From Thermodesulfobacteriota bacterium (GTDB taxonomy: Bacteria; Desulfobacterota_D; UBA1144; Nemesobacterales; UBA2774), in assembly GCA_040754335.1 (NCBI GenBank), contig JBFMCV010000004.1, positions 310,001 through 374,000 of the forward strand: a stretch of DNA of 64,000 nucleotides, in the 5' to 3' direction. Both the position numbers and the translations under genes were made by a program. How positions within the stretch are numbered: position 1 is the first letter of the stretch; every line of letters begins with the position of its first letter. The notes under the pieces are model-generated. The model had not been told where the DNA came from, ran no database searches, and saw only the letters and a program-made list of their open reading frames with translations. Shown here in pieces: positions 26,260 through 35,692 of the stretch.

Positions 26260-29200
26260 ATGGACAATTCTGGCAATAAGAAGCCCGGTTTCAGAGACCC
26301 GAAAAATATAGCGATTGCCCTCCTGGTCTTGATAGTCCTCATAATGGGGCTCATCCTTGCCAAAAACTATTTCCCCGAAACGGGCGCGAAAAAGGTTTTG
26401 ACCGGAATAGGCGGCGTATCGGTCGTCGAGGTCAAGTTCGATACCCAGGACAACACTTTCGTCGACATCGTATTCAACAAACCCATCGGCAAGAGCGAGG
26501 AGGGCGAGATACTGGGACGCGACCCCGCCGTCATAAACCCTCCCGTTAACGGCTCGTGGACATGGAAGACGCCCAACGTGCTGAGCTTTCAGGCGTCCTA
26601 CAGATTCAACATGGCCACCGATTATACGATCACGCTCAAGCCCGATAATTTTCTAAAGCCCGGGGAGTCGCTCGGCGGGAAGACCGTGTTCGAGATACGT
26701 ACGGACAAATTCAAGGTCGAGCAGGCTACGGTCGAAGAGGAGCCTGTAGAGGACGAAAAGAACACGGTGACTCTCGTCGGGACGATCGATTTCAATTACA
26801 CGGTCGATCCGACTGTGGTCGCCCGGAAGATCAGCTTGATGGAACTCCCGGCAGAGAAGGGCGGTGAGGAAAAACCGATACCCGTAAAGCTCATCACCGA
26901 TTACTGGAATACTACTATCAAGTGGCGTAGCGACCCAGTCGAGAAGATGGCCCGGGAAAGGGAGCTCAGGCTCGTCATCGTGGGTGACCTCACGCCCGCA
27001 GAAGGCAACGTCGCGCTAGGCGAGGATTACGTCGAGAAGATAATGCTTGGGTCGAAGGACAAGCTCGCCGTGAGGAGCGTCGAGCCCAAGTCCGAATACC
27101 CCAGGTCTTCTTTGGAACTTGGGTTTTCTTCTTCAGTCAGCCCGGAGATAGCGTCCGATTACATATCGGTCGAGCCCAGGGTGAGTTACAGCGTCAAGAG
27201 GATTGGGAACGATATAATACTGACAGGCGATTTCGTGCCCGGGAGCAAATACCAGCTCGCGATCGCAAAGGGCCTCCCCGCACTAGACGACGCGGTGCTG
27301 AGGGAGGATTACAAAAAAGAGATACAGTTCTCGGACCTCGCCCCCAAGCTCGAGTTCGAGAGCCCGGGGATGTTCCTCGACTCGAAGGGTACGCAGGCAG
27401 TGGTCCTGAAATCGATAAACATAGACAGCGTCGAGCTGACCGTCGACCGCGTGTACCTCAACAACATCTTCTTCCTCTTCCAGTCCTACGGATATTCGGT
27501 CTGGAGGGACGAATTTTACCAGGGCACCGTAGGGGATTTCATGGGCGGCCGCGTGGCCGAAGAGCTCGAATATAAAATAGCGAACAAGAAGAACCAGGAG
27601 GTCTCTACAGTCCTCGATCTCCAAAAATACATACCTCAAGATGAGCCGGGTCTCTATCAGGTGGGCGTGCTGCCGTCTGGGGAATACCAGGGAGTGCAGA
27701 AATGGGTGCTGATTACGGACATAGGAATCGTCGCAAAGAAGGGTAAAGACGATTTTCTCGTCTGGACCTCGTCGTTCTCGAACCTCGCGCCTGTAGCGGG
27801 CGCCGACGTCAGGGTCATAAGCAGCCAGAACCAGCTCATAGCGCGCGGCGCGACCGACGCGAAGGGCATTTTCAGGGCGTCGGGGCTGACCCGGAAATTC
27901 GCCGATAACAAGCCCTATATGGTTACCGTGCAGAAAGGCGGGGACTTCAGCTTCCTCATTCTCGACAACATGCAGATAGACGCCTCGGGGCTCGACGTAG
28001 GGGGGGCAGTGCCGTCCGCATTGGGCTATACGGCCTACGTATACGGCGAGAGGGACATATACCGCCCAGGCGAGACCGTAGAGGGTGTCGCGATAGTGAG
28101 GGACTCGAACCTCAATACGCCTTCCCCGATGCCTATAGTGCTCAAGCAGAAAGACGCGAGGGGACGCGACGTCAAAACGATAAAGGAAACTTTAAGCGCG
28201 GAGGGCCAGGTATCTTTTTCGATACCGATACCTGAGTTCGCCCCGACAGGGAACAATACGATAGAGGTGCTTGCAGGTGACGAGCTCATAGGGCAGTACC
28301 TCTTTCAGGTCGAAGAATTCATCCCTGACCGCATAAAGGTCAAGATTGAGACCGGCGAGGACAACGTCCCTCTCGGAAAGGAGCTTGCGTACGACGTAAG
28401 GAGCTCATATCTCTTCGGCCCCCCTGCTTCGGGGCTCTCGGTGCAGACGCTCGTAGACCTGGTGGAGAACCCGTTCCTCCCAGAGGGCTACGAAGGATAT
28501 GTCTTCACCAACCCGGACAGGAAATACGATTCGAAGGAGATTTTCCGGGCGGAAGGATATCTCGACTCAGAGGGCGTCAAGAAATTCACGGTCAAGATTC
28601 CCGAAGGGCTCAGGCCCGCATCATCCCTCCAGGCGCAGATATCTGCACGCGTCCAGGAAACCGGCGGCCGCGGGGTGAACTCGCTCAGGCGTGTAAACGT
28701 CGACCCCTATCCCTATTATCTCGGGCTTAAGCGGAAGACGCCCGATGAATACGCCGAGCCCGGCAAAGAGGTGGAATTCGAATACTTAGCGCTCGCTCCG
28801 AAGGGAGAGGGGACCGAAGAGGTAAAAACAGGAGAGCTCAAGGCCGAGTTTTATAAGGACGTCTGGAATACGGTGTTGAGGAGAACGTCAACCGGCAATT
28901 ACAACTATGAATCCAAGCGCGATTCCGTGCTGCTTAATTCGATGACCATCGACAGCGGGGCACCCAGAGGGAGCTTCGTTTTCACAGCGCCTGAATTCGG
29001 GAGCTACAGGGTCGTTCTGACTGATCCTAAAGGGGGCGCCTCCACCCAAGTGCAGTTCTACGCGAGCGGTTGGGGGTTCTCGCCCTGGGCTGTCGAGAAT
29101 CCCGCGCGTATAGAGCTCGGTCTCGAGAAGGCCGAATACATGCCCGGCGAGAAGGCCAGGCTTCAGGTGCGCGCGCCGTTCTCGGGAAAACTGCTCGTTA

Positions 29201-31776
29201 CTGTGGAGCGGGAGGGTGTGTACTACGCGGAAACACACACGCTCGACGGCAACACTGCCACGATCGAGGTCCCCGTCAGCGAGAAGTACAGGCCCAACGC
29301 ATACGTCACAGCCACGCTGGTCAGAGGTGTGAAGGAGCTCGAGCCGGGCTCTGCGGGGAGGGCGTTCGGGGCGATTCCTATAAATGTCGACCGCACCGCG
29401 AACAAGATAGACGTCGAAATAACGGCCCCTGAAGAAATCAGGCCGCTCACTCCCCTCGAGATAGGGGTTAAGACACAGCCGGGCGCGGCGGTCACGATCG
29501 CCGCGGTGGACGAAGGAATATTACAGCTCATAGACCAGAAGACCGCCGACCCCTTCACGTTCTTTTACAGGAAGCTCGCGCTCGAAGTGAGTTCCTACGA
29601 CACGTTCTCGCTCCTACTGCCTGACGTGTCTCTGGGGTTGTCGCCCCCGGGCGGCGGTTTCGGCGCGAGGAAGGAGATGCAGTTCCTGAGCACGCAGGGC
29701 ATAAGGAGGGTCGAGCCCGTCGCCTACTGGTCGGGCGTGCTGACTGCGGACGCGGAAGGTAAGGCGACTTTCAAGTTCGACATGCCCCAGTTCCAGGGAG
29801 CTGTCCGTATCATGGCCGTAGCGGTCAGGGGCGGGGAATTCGGATCGTCCGAAAAATTCACTCGCGTGAAATCCCCGATAGTACTCCTCCCGACTCCACC
29901 CAGGTTCTTTTCTCTAAACGAAAGCGTCGTCATACCCGTGTCTGTGAGGAACGATACGAAGAAGGACGGCGTATTCAGCATAACTACGACTATGAGCGGA
30001 CCGGGCTCCGTTGCCCTGATGAAGAGCGGCTCAGATGCCGAGAAACCGGCGAAAAATGCGAAGGAAGCGAAAATAGAGGCCGATATTCCGAACGGAGGAG
30101 AGAAGACGGTTTACTTCGTCGTGGATACGGCTGACGAGACGGGCGCGATCGCTCTCAATATAGCCGCGGCCGGCAACGGTGAATCCACGAGCTCGTACAT
30201 GGATGTCCCTGTGCTCCCCGACCTTCCTCTGAGCAGGGTCGAGAAAATCGGCAGCATAATGAACGCGGACACGGAGCTCGCAATCGACAACGTGGAATCT
30301 TACCGTACCGGGACTATCGGAAGGGAGCTGTACATAAGCAAGCTCCCGCTCATACAGTTTTCAGGGAAGCTCGAATACCTGCTCCAGTACCCGTACGGAT
30401 GCCTCGAGCAGGTCACTTCCCGCGTATTCCCCCTCATATACCTTTCCGACATAGCGAAGGAAATAGACCCCGATCTGTTCAAGAATGCCGACCCGGCGGC
30501 GATGGTGCAGGAGGGGATAAGACAGATAGGCACGATGCAGGTGGCGGGAGGGGGCTTCTCATTATGGCCTGGCGGTGTGCAGGCTGAGCCCTGGGTCAGC
30601 ATATACGCCGCCCATTTCCTTGTCGAGGCGCGTAAGGCGGGATATTTCATCGACGACTCCCTTTATTCAGGCGCGATCGAATATTTGAAGAACGTGGCGA
30701 AGGCCAAGCCTGATTACAGCACCGGAGAGCTCGAGAGAGCCGTTTACGCGCTCTATGTGCTGAGCCGCGACGGAAAGCCCGATCTCAGCACGATGGATTT
30801 CATAAGGGACCGCCACGTTGGCGAGCTTACGGTAGAATCGAAGGCGCTTTTAGGCGGGGCGTACGCCGCCGCGGGGAATGCAGCCGCGCTCGAGGAGCTC
30901 CTCAAGGGCCTTAACGACGTGGAAGAGATCACGAGAGAGACGGGCGGAAATTTCAATTCCACGATCAGGAACAGGGCGATACTGCTTCTCGCGATACTCG
31001 ACGTAAACCCGGACGACCCGAGGGTACCCGCTCTCGTCGAACGTCTGTCGAGAGACGCTGAGTTAAACGCCTGGTGGACAACCCAGGAGAGCTCTTTCGC
31101 CCTCCTCGCTATCGGCCAGTTCGTCAAGAGGCAGATCGAGACCCCGCCTTACACGGGAAAGGTGTACGCCGGCGACGAAGAGATAGCGACTTTCAGCAGC
31201 GAAGCGACGTTGAGCCTCACCGCCATTACGGGCGACAAGCCCGTCAGTATAAAGATGGACGACGGGTTCAAGGAAGGGAGCGCGTTCTTTACATTGATTA
31301 CGAGCGGTATCCCGACGAGAAAAGGGTTTAAGCCTGTCGAGGACGGTCTCCTCGTAGCGAGAGAATTTCTTACAAGAGACGGCGCTCCGCTCGACCCGAA
31401 TAATATCGTCCAGGGCGACCTGGTTGTAGTCAGGACGAAGATTCAGAGCGCTTCGGGAAAGATAGAGAACCTCGTAATAGAAAACCTCCTGCCCTCCGGG
31501 TTCGAGGTGGAAAACCCGAGGCTCAAGACGACAGAGACCCTGTCATGGGCGACCGGGGACAGCGTTGAGCCAGCATACCTCGACATCAGGGACGACCGCA
31601 TACTGATATTCACCGATCTCCCGGACGCGAAATGGTACAACTACTACGCGCTTCTCCGCGTCGTGAACCCGGGCACTTTCACCGTGCCGCCGGTTCAGGC
31701 TGAGGCGATGTATTCGCCCAATATCAGGTACACGGGAAAGCTCGAGAACCCGTTCGTCGTTAAGCTGAGACAGTAA
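26260..31776 (+). CDS. yfhM: Bacterial alpha-2-macroglobulin (YfhM-type)
   Basis: An 1838-residue periplasmic protease trap. Residues ~15-35 form a signal anchor after a short basic cytoplasmic end; no lipobox Cys is seen, unlike the E. coli lipoprotein. A long series of beta-sandwich MG-like domains follows. The thioester site CLEQ is intact (Cys1381 to Gln1384, in YPYGCLEQ), so the protein can covalently trap attacking proteases. The alpha/alpha barrel thioester domain spans about residues 1380-1680, and a receptor-like beta domain closes the protein. The gene sits 3 bp before pbpC, the pairing known from many Gram-negatives, where the pair is proposed to protect or repair the wall under attack. 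Confidence 0.93.
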   Translation: MDNSGNKKPGFRDPKNIAIALLVLIVLIMGLILAKNYFPETGAKKVLTGIGGVSVVEVKFDTQDNTFVDIVFNKPIGKSEEGEILGRDPAVINPPVNGSWTWKTPNVLSFQASYRFNMATDYTITLKPDNFLKPGESLGGKTVFEIRTDKFKVEQATVEEEPVEDEKNTVTLVGTIDFNYTVDPTVVARKISLMELPAEKGGEEKPIPVKLITDYWNTTIKWRSDPVEKMARERELRLVIVGDLTPAEGNVALGEDYVEKIMLGSKDKLAVRSVEPKSEYPRSSLELGFSSSVSPEIASDYISVEPRVSYSVKRIGNDIILTGDFVPGSKYQLAIAKGLPALDDAVLREDYKKEIQFSDLAPKLEFESPGMFLDSKGTQAVVLKSINIDSVELTVDRVYLNNIFFLFQSYGYSVWRDEFYQGTVGDFMGGRVAEELEYKIANKKNQEVSTVLDLQKYIPQDEPGLYQVGVLPSGEYQGVQKWVLITDIGIVAKKGKDDFLVWTSSFSNLAPVAGADVRVISSQNQLIARGATDAKGIFRASGLTRKFADNKPYMVTVQKGGDFSFLILDNMQIDASGLDVGGAVPSALGYTAYVYGERDIYRPGETVEGVAIVRDSNLNTPSPMPIVLKQKDARGRDVKTIKETLSAEGQVSFSIPIPEFAPTGNNTIEVLAGDELIGQYLFQVEEFIPDRIKVKIETGEDNVPLGKELAYDVRSSYLFGPPASGLSVQTLVDLVENPFLPEGYEGYVFTNPDRKYDSKEIFRAEGYLDSEGVKKFTVKIPEGLRPASSLQAQISARVQETGGRGVNSLRRVNVDPYPYYLGLKRKTPDEYAEPGKEVEFEYLALAPKGEGTEEVKTGELKAEFYKDVWNTVLRRTSTGNYNYESKRDSVLLNSMTIDSGAPRGSFVFTAPEFGSYRVVLTDPKGGASTQVQFYASGWGFSPWAVENPARIELGLEKAEYMPGEKARLQVRAPFSGKLLVTVEREGVYYAETHTLDGNTATIEVPVSEKYRPNAYVTATLVRGVKELEPGSAGRAFGAIPINVDRTANKIDVEITAPEEIRPLTPLEIGVKTQPGAAVTIAAVDEGILQLIDQKTADPFTFFYRKLALEVSSYDTFSLLLPDVSLGLSPPGGGFGARKEMQFLSTQGIRRVEPVAYWSGVLTADAEGKATFKFDMPQFQGAVRIMAVAVRGGEFGSSEKFTRVKSPIVLLPTPPRFFSLNESVVIPVSVRNDTKKDGVFSITTTMSGPGSVALMKSGSDAEKPAKNAKEAKIEADIPNGGEKTVYFVVDTADETGAIALNIAAAGNGESTSSYMDVPVLPDLPLSRVEKIGSIMNADTELAIDNVESYRTGTIGRELYISKLPLIQFSGKLEYLLQYPYGCLEQVTSRVFPLIYLSDIAKEIDPDLFKNADPAAMVQEGIRQIGTMQVAGGGFSLWPGGVQAEPWVSIYAAHFLVEARKAGYFIDDSLYSGAIEYLKNVAKAKPDYSTGELERAVYALYVLSRDGKPDLSTMDFIRDRHVGELTVESKALLGGAYAAAGNAAALEELLKGLNDVEEITRETGGNFNSTIRNRAILLLAILDVNPDDPRVPALVERLSRDAELNAWWTTQESSFALLAIGQFVKRQIETPPYTGKVYAGDEEIATFSSEATLSLTAITGDKPVSIKMDDGFKEGSAFFTLITSGIPTRKGFKPVEDGLLVAREFLTRDGAPLDPNNIVQGDLVVVRTKIQSASGKIENLVIENLLPSGFEVENPRLKTTETLSWATGDSVEPAYLDIRDDRILIFTDLPDAKWYNYYALLRVVNPGTFTVPPVQAEAMYSPNIRYTGKLENPFVVKLRQ

Positions 31777-31818
31777 TCGTTGCCGGGTTATTTTATGCGG
31801 ATACCGAGAGGAATGACG

Positions 31819-34188
31819 ATGCTCGCCGGACGATTTAAAAAACTCGCTGTAATATTTTTTTTCGCGTCGTCCGCATTCGTTTTCTCCGCGCTCCTGCTTT
31901 TTTTTGCGCTCGATCTCTTGTTCCCGTTCCCTGCGGAATCGCTGAGGCGAGAGCCGACGGCCGTTATCACGGACAAAGACGGAAGACCACTCAGATTCTT
32001 TCTTTCACGGGACAAGCGCTGGCGCTTCCCCGTAAAGCTCGCGGACGTTTCCCCCAAGCTCGCCGAGGCCGTGATAGCGTCCGAGGACAGGTGGTTCCGC
32101 AGCCATCCCGGCGTGAACCCGTTTGCTCTCTTGAGGGCCTTTTATACGAATCTAAAAGAGGGGAGGGTCGTCTCGGGCGCGTCTACCATTCCTATGCAGA
32201 TAGCCCGCATGGCCGACCCGAAATCGAGGACTATTTTTTCCAAACTGGAAGAGGCGTTCCGCGCTCTCCAGTTAAAGCGGATGTACAGCGATGACGAGCT
32301 GCTCGAGATTTATCTCAACCTGGCTCCCTACGGCGGCAATATAGAGGGAATAGGAGCGGCGTCCTATTTTTACTTCGGGAAAACCCCGCGCGCGCTCACG
32401 CCGGGCGAGATAGCACTGCTCACTGCGCTCCCGCGCTCCCCAGCCGCCTACGACCCGGTCAGGAACCCGAAAGATTCGGAGAAGGAAAGGAACAAGGTAC
32501 TGGGACAGCTTGCGGCGAGAGGGGTCCTCACGTCCGGGGAAGCTTCCGAGGGAGCGAAAGAAGCAGTCCCCAGGGCGAAGAAGCCCCAGCCCTTCGCCGC
32601 GCCCCACTTCTCGGAATTCGCCTACAGGGACATTGCGAAAGGCGGGAGCCTCGAGACCACTCTCGACCCGTCGATCCAGAAGGTCGCGGAAGAGGTCGCT
32701 AAGCGTCATATAGGGATCCTCAGGAACGGCGGCATAGACAACCTTGCGATAGTCGTGATAGAGAACGATACGAGGAAGCTCAGGGCAATGGTCGGCTCGG
32801 CCGATTACTTCGACAAGGACCATTCGGGTCAGGTCAACTTCACGCTGGCGAGACGCTCACCGGGCTCCGCTCTGAAACCGTTTCTTTATGCCATGGCTCT
32901 CGATGAGGGAATAGCGGTACCCGATACCTATGTTCTCGACATACCTACCGACTTCTCGGGTTACGTCGCGGAGAATTACGACAGCAAGTACAGGGGGAGG
33001 ATAACCCTCGAGAACGCTCTGATACTTTCGCTAAACGCCCCTGCGGTCAGGATGCTGTCGCAGATCGGCCTCAAGGATTTTCACGAGCTCCTTTTAAAGG
33101 CCGGCCTTTCCACGCTCGACAGGCCGTCCAATAAATACGGGCTCCCGCTAATTCTCGGAGCGGGAGAAGTGAGGCTCATCGACCTCACTAATCTGTACGC
33201 GACGCTCGCGGCGGGAGGCGGTCACGAGCCTGTGATCATCACCGAAGACGCAAACCACGAATCTGCTCCGGCAGGACTCTTTTCGCCTGAAGCGTCTTAT
33301 CTTATTACGGAGATACTGACGGGCCTCAAGCGCCCCGATATGCCTTCCAACTCATGGGCGCTCACCGAGGACGTCCCCGAGGTCGCGTGGAAGACGGGCA
33401 CCTCCTACGGGCACAGGGACGCGTGGTCGCTCGGGTACTCGGACAAGTACACGATCGGGGTCTGGGTGGGCAATCCGGACGGAAGGGGGCAAAAAGGCAT
33501 CTCCGGATCGGAGCATGCGGCGCCGATACTGTTCGATGTATTCAGGGGCGTGGAAGGTGACGGCTCGAGGATAAGCAGGCCCGAAGGGCTCAGGCTCGGC
33601 ACTGTCGAGGTGTGCAGGGAGAGCCACCTTCTCCCGACCCCCTACTGCGGGGAGAGGGACAAGGTCACGTACATAAAAGGCGTGTCACGAATACCCAGGG
33701 ACAATTACTCAAAAAAGATATTCGTCGATAAGGAGTCCGGGGACCTGCTCCTTGGAGACTGCATAGGTGAGCGACCGCACGAATCGCGTGTTATCACGAC
33801 CTATCCCCCCGAGCTCGTCGCATGGTGGATGGCAGAAGGCGTGAAGAGGGACGCTTTCCCTCCCCTCAGCCCTTACTGTAACGACGTCTCATCCGAGCGG
33901 CCGCCTCAGATTCTGTCGCCCGATAAATCGACCCCTTACCGCGTGCTCGACGGCATGCCCTCCGAGTATCAGAGGGTCGAGCTCATCGCCGGTGTGAGCG
34001 AAGAGGTGAGCGCCCTCTACTGGTATCAGGACGGGAAGCTCGTGGCCTCGACTCGCCCTTACAAGAAAACGTTCATACCGCTGACTGCGGGCAGGCACCG
34101 CCTCGTCGTGGTGGATTCATCCGGGCGCTCGGACAACATCACGTATAAGGTCGAGAGCCGTGACAGCGTCGAAGTCGTCGAGAGATGA
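31819..34188 (+). CDS. pbpC: Penicillin-binding protein 1C
   Basis: A bifunctional peptidoglycan synthase anchored in the inner membrane. One membrane helix at the start is followed by the GT51 glycosyltransferase (EDRWFRSHPGVNP, GASTIPMQIARM), then the transpeptidase with SALK (in SPGSALKPF), SLNAP as the SxN box, and KTGTSYG. The C-terminal ~100 residues are the BiPBP_C module typical of PBP1C. Start 31819 is chosen because GAGAGG (31806-31811) lies 7 nt upstream; in-frame starts at 31780 and 31795 lack a ribosome site. Translation probably follows yfhM from the same mRNA. PBP1C's glycosyltransferase is active elsewhere while its transpeptidase role is less clear. Confidence 0.93.
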   Translation: MLAGRFKKLAVIFFFASSAFVFSALLLFFALDLLFPFPAESLRREPTAVITDKDGRPLRFFLSRDKRWRFPVKLADVSPKLAEAVIASEDRWFRSHPGVNPFALLRAFYTNLKEGRVVSGASTIPMQIARMADPKSRTIFSKLEEAFRALQLKRMYSDDELLEIYLNLAPYGGNIEGIGAASYFYFGKTPRALTPGEIALLTALPRSPAAYDPVRNPKDSEKERNKVLGQLAARGVLTSGEASEGAKEAVPRAKKPQPFAAPHFSEFAYRDIAKGGSLETTLDPSIQKVAEEVAKRHIGILRNGGIDNLAIVVIENDTRKLRAMVGSADYFDKDHSGQVNFTLARRSPGSALKPFLYAMALDEGIAVPDTYVLDIPTDFSGYVAENYDSKYRGRITLENALILSLNAPAVRMLSQIGLKDFHELLLKAGLSTLDRPSNKYGLPLILGAGEVRLIDLTNLYATLAAGGGHEPVIITEDANHESAPAGLFSPEASYLITEILTGLKRPDMPSNSWALTEDVPEVAWKTGTSYGHRDAWSLGYSDKYTIGVWVGNPDGRGQKGISGSEHAAPILFDVFRGVEGDGSRISRPEGLRLGTVEVCRESHLLPTPYCGERDKVTYIKGVSRIPRDNYSKKIFVDKESGDLLLGDCIGERPHESRVITTYPPELVAWWMAEGVKRDAFPPLSPYCNDVSSERPPQILSPDKSTPYRVLDGMPSEYQRVELIAGVSEEVSALYWYQDGKLVASTRPYKKTFIPLTAGRHRLVVVDSSGRSDNITYKVESRDSVEVVER

Positions 34189-34250
34189 GAATTTCTAATG
34201 GCGCAGGAATCGCCGGATTAGAATGTTGAAACGGATTAATGAGATAAGAT

Positions 34251-35618
34251 CTACCGCCTCTCAACAACCATTCTCATCCCGTACTTGGGGCGGATCGTGA
34301 TAAGCGGGTCCGGCACTACCCTGTGCCCCGGAGCAAGACCCATCTTCCACTTTGACGCTATCGCGGCGATGAGCAGCACTCCTTCCATCCACGCGAAGGG
34401 CTCCCCTATGCAGCGCCTCGGCCCGCCTCCGAACGGGAAATAGGCGAATTTGGGAAGGCTTGAATCCTCCTCGGAGCGCCATCTTTCGGGCTCGTACTTA
34501 AGCGGATCGGGATAAAATCGCGGGTCGCGGTGGACTACGAACTGGCTCATGTATATGTCCGCCCCTGCGGGCACTGTATATCCTCCCACTTCATAATCGT
34601 TTATCGCGCGCCTCGCGACGACCCATGCGGCCGGGTAGAGCCTGAGTGCTTCCTTGAAGACCCCGTGAGTGTAGGGGAGCCTCCCGAGGTCGTCAAAGGA
34701 CGGCGGCCGTCCGCCGAGAACGGTATCGATCTCTTCGTGGAGCTTCTTCTCGGCTCCGGGGTTTTGAGAGAGGAGATACCAAGTCCAGGTCAGGGAATTG
34801 GCCATCGTTTCCTGCCCGGCGAGGAAGAGGGTTATAGCCTCGTCCCTCACCTGCGTGTCGCTCATCCCCTTTTTGTCCCCTTCCTCGTCCCTTGCTTCGA
34901 GGAGCATCGAGAGGAGGTCGTCTTTCTGTCCGGCATCTCTCCGCCTTTCTTCTATGAGCCTGTATATCACGCTGTCGAGCCGGCTGACTGCCTGAAGCCC
35001 GCGTTTATTCCCCGGGAGCGGCAGGCAGTCGAGGATCTCGGAGAACGGGAAAACGAACCTGGGGAAGAGAGTCACTATGTCTGTGAGCGATCCGACGATC
35101 TCGTCCGATTCCGATTCGACGTCAGCGTCGAAGAGCGTCTTGCTCACGACTGCGAGCGTGAGCTTCGTCATCTCCACGTGTATATCGACTATGTCCCCGC
35201 TCTTCCAGGAAGCGCCCGCGCGCGAGCCGTAGTCCGCCATGACGTCGCCGTAGGACCTTATCCTCTTGTAGTGGAATACGGGCTGAATGATCCTCCTCTG
35301 TCTCAGGTGGACATCACCCTCGCTCGTGAGAAGACCTTCGCCTAAGACGAGCTTCGCGCGGTCGAGCGCCCGGCTTTTCGTGAAATTGCGGTTGTGCGTG
35401 ACGAGCACGTCCTTTATGTGCTCGGGATTGTTGAGGAGATATAATCTACGCGACCCGAGAGTGAAATAAACGATGTCCCCGTACCGCCTCGATATCTTCG
35501 TCAGGAACCCGAGCGGGTCGCTGAAATAACCGGCGAGCGAGCCTATGAAAGGGAGACCTCTCGGCCCCGGAGGGAGCATTGGTCTATTGAGCCGATATTC
35601 TTTATTGGCAGTTTCCAT
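34251..35618 (-). CDS. Cytochrome P450
   Basis: A 455-residue heme monooxygenase. The heme Cys403 is in FPFGGGPRRCIGEPFA; the I-helix oxygen motif is AGQETMAN (A-G-x-E-T); the K-helix ExxR is in EALRLYP; and the PERW box is in KYEPERW. No membrane anchor precedes the Pro-rich start (RPMLPPGPRGLPFIGSL), so it is likely soluble, of the bacterial class using separate ferredoxin and reductase. No redox partner gene is next to it. The overall sequence resembles the CYP102/CYP4-like clan more than camphor-type CYP101; substrate unknown (fatty acids or hydrocarbons are possible). Confidence 0.93.
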   Translation of the reverse strand: METANKEYRLNRPMLPPGPRGLPFIGSLAGYFSDPLGFLTKISRRYGDIVYFTLGSRRLYLLNNPEHIKDVLVTHNRNFTKSRALDRAKLVLGEGLLTSEGDVHLRQRRIIQPVFHYKRIRSYGDVMADYGSRAGASWKSGDIVDIHVEMTKLTLAVVSKTLFDADVESESDEIVGSLTDIVTLFPRFVFPFSEILDCLPLPGNKRGLQAVSRLDSVIYRLIEERRRDAGQKDDLLSMLLEARDEEGDKKGMSDTQVRDEAITLFLAGQETMANSLTWTWYLLSQNPGAEKKLHEEIDTVLGGRPPSFDDLGRLPYTHGVFKEALRLYPAAWVVARRAINDYEVGGYTVPAGADIYMSQFVVHRDPRFYPDPLKYEPERWRSEEDSSLPKFAYFPFGGGPRRCIGEPFAWMEGVLLIAAIASKWKMGLAPGHRVVPDPLITIRPKYGMRMVVERR

Positions 35619-35630
35619 TCTTCACTCAAG

Positions 35631-35657
35631 AATATGGAATCGCGTCCGGGGTGTCAA
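35631..35657 (-). promoter_or_regulatory. Possible promoter of the P450 gene
   Basis: Minus strand TTGACA (plus 35652-35657), 15-bp spacer, CATATT (plus 35631-35636). The -10 is weak and the implied leader is only a few nucleotides. Confidence 0.35.
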
Positions 35658-35692
35658 TGAAGCTGCATTTCATCGTCCGGCATGAAAGGAAA

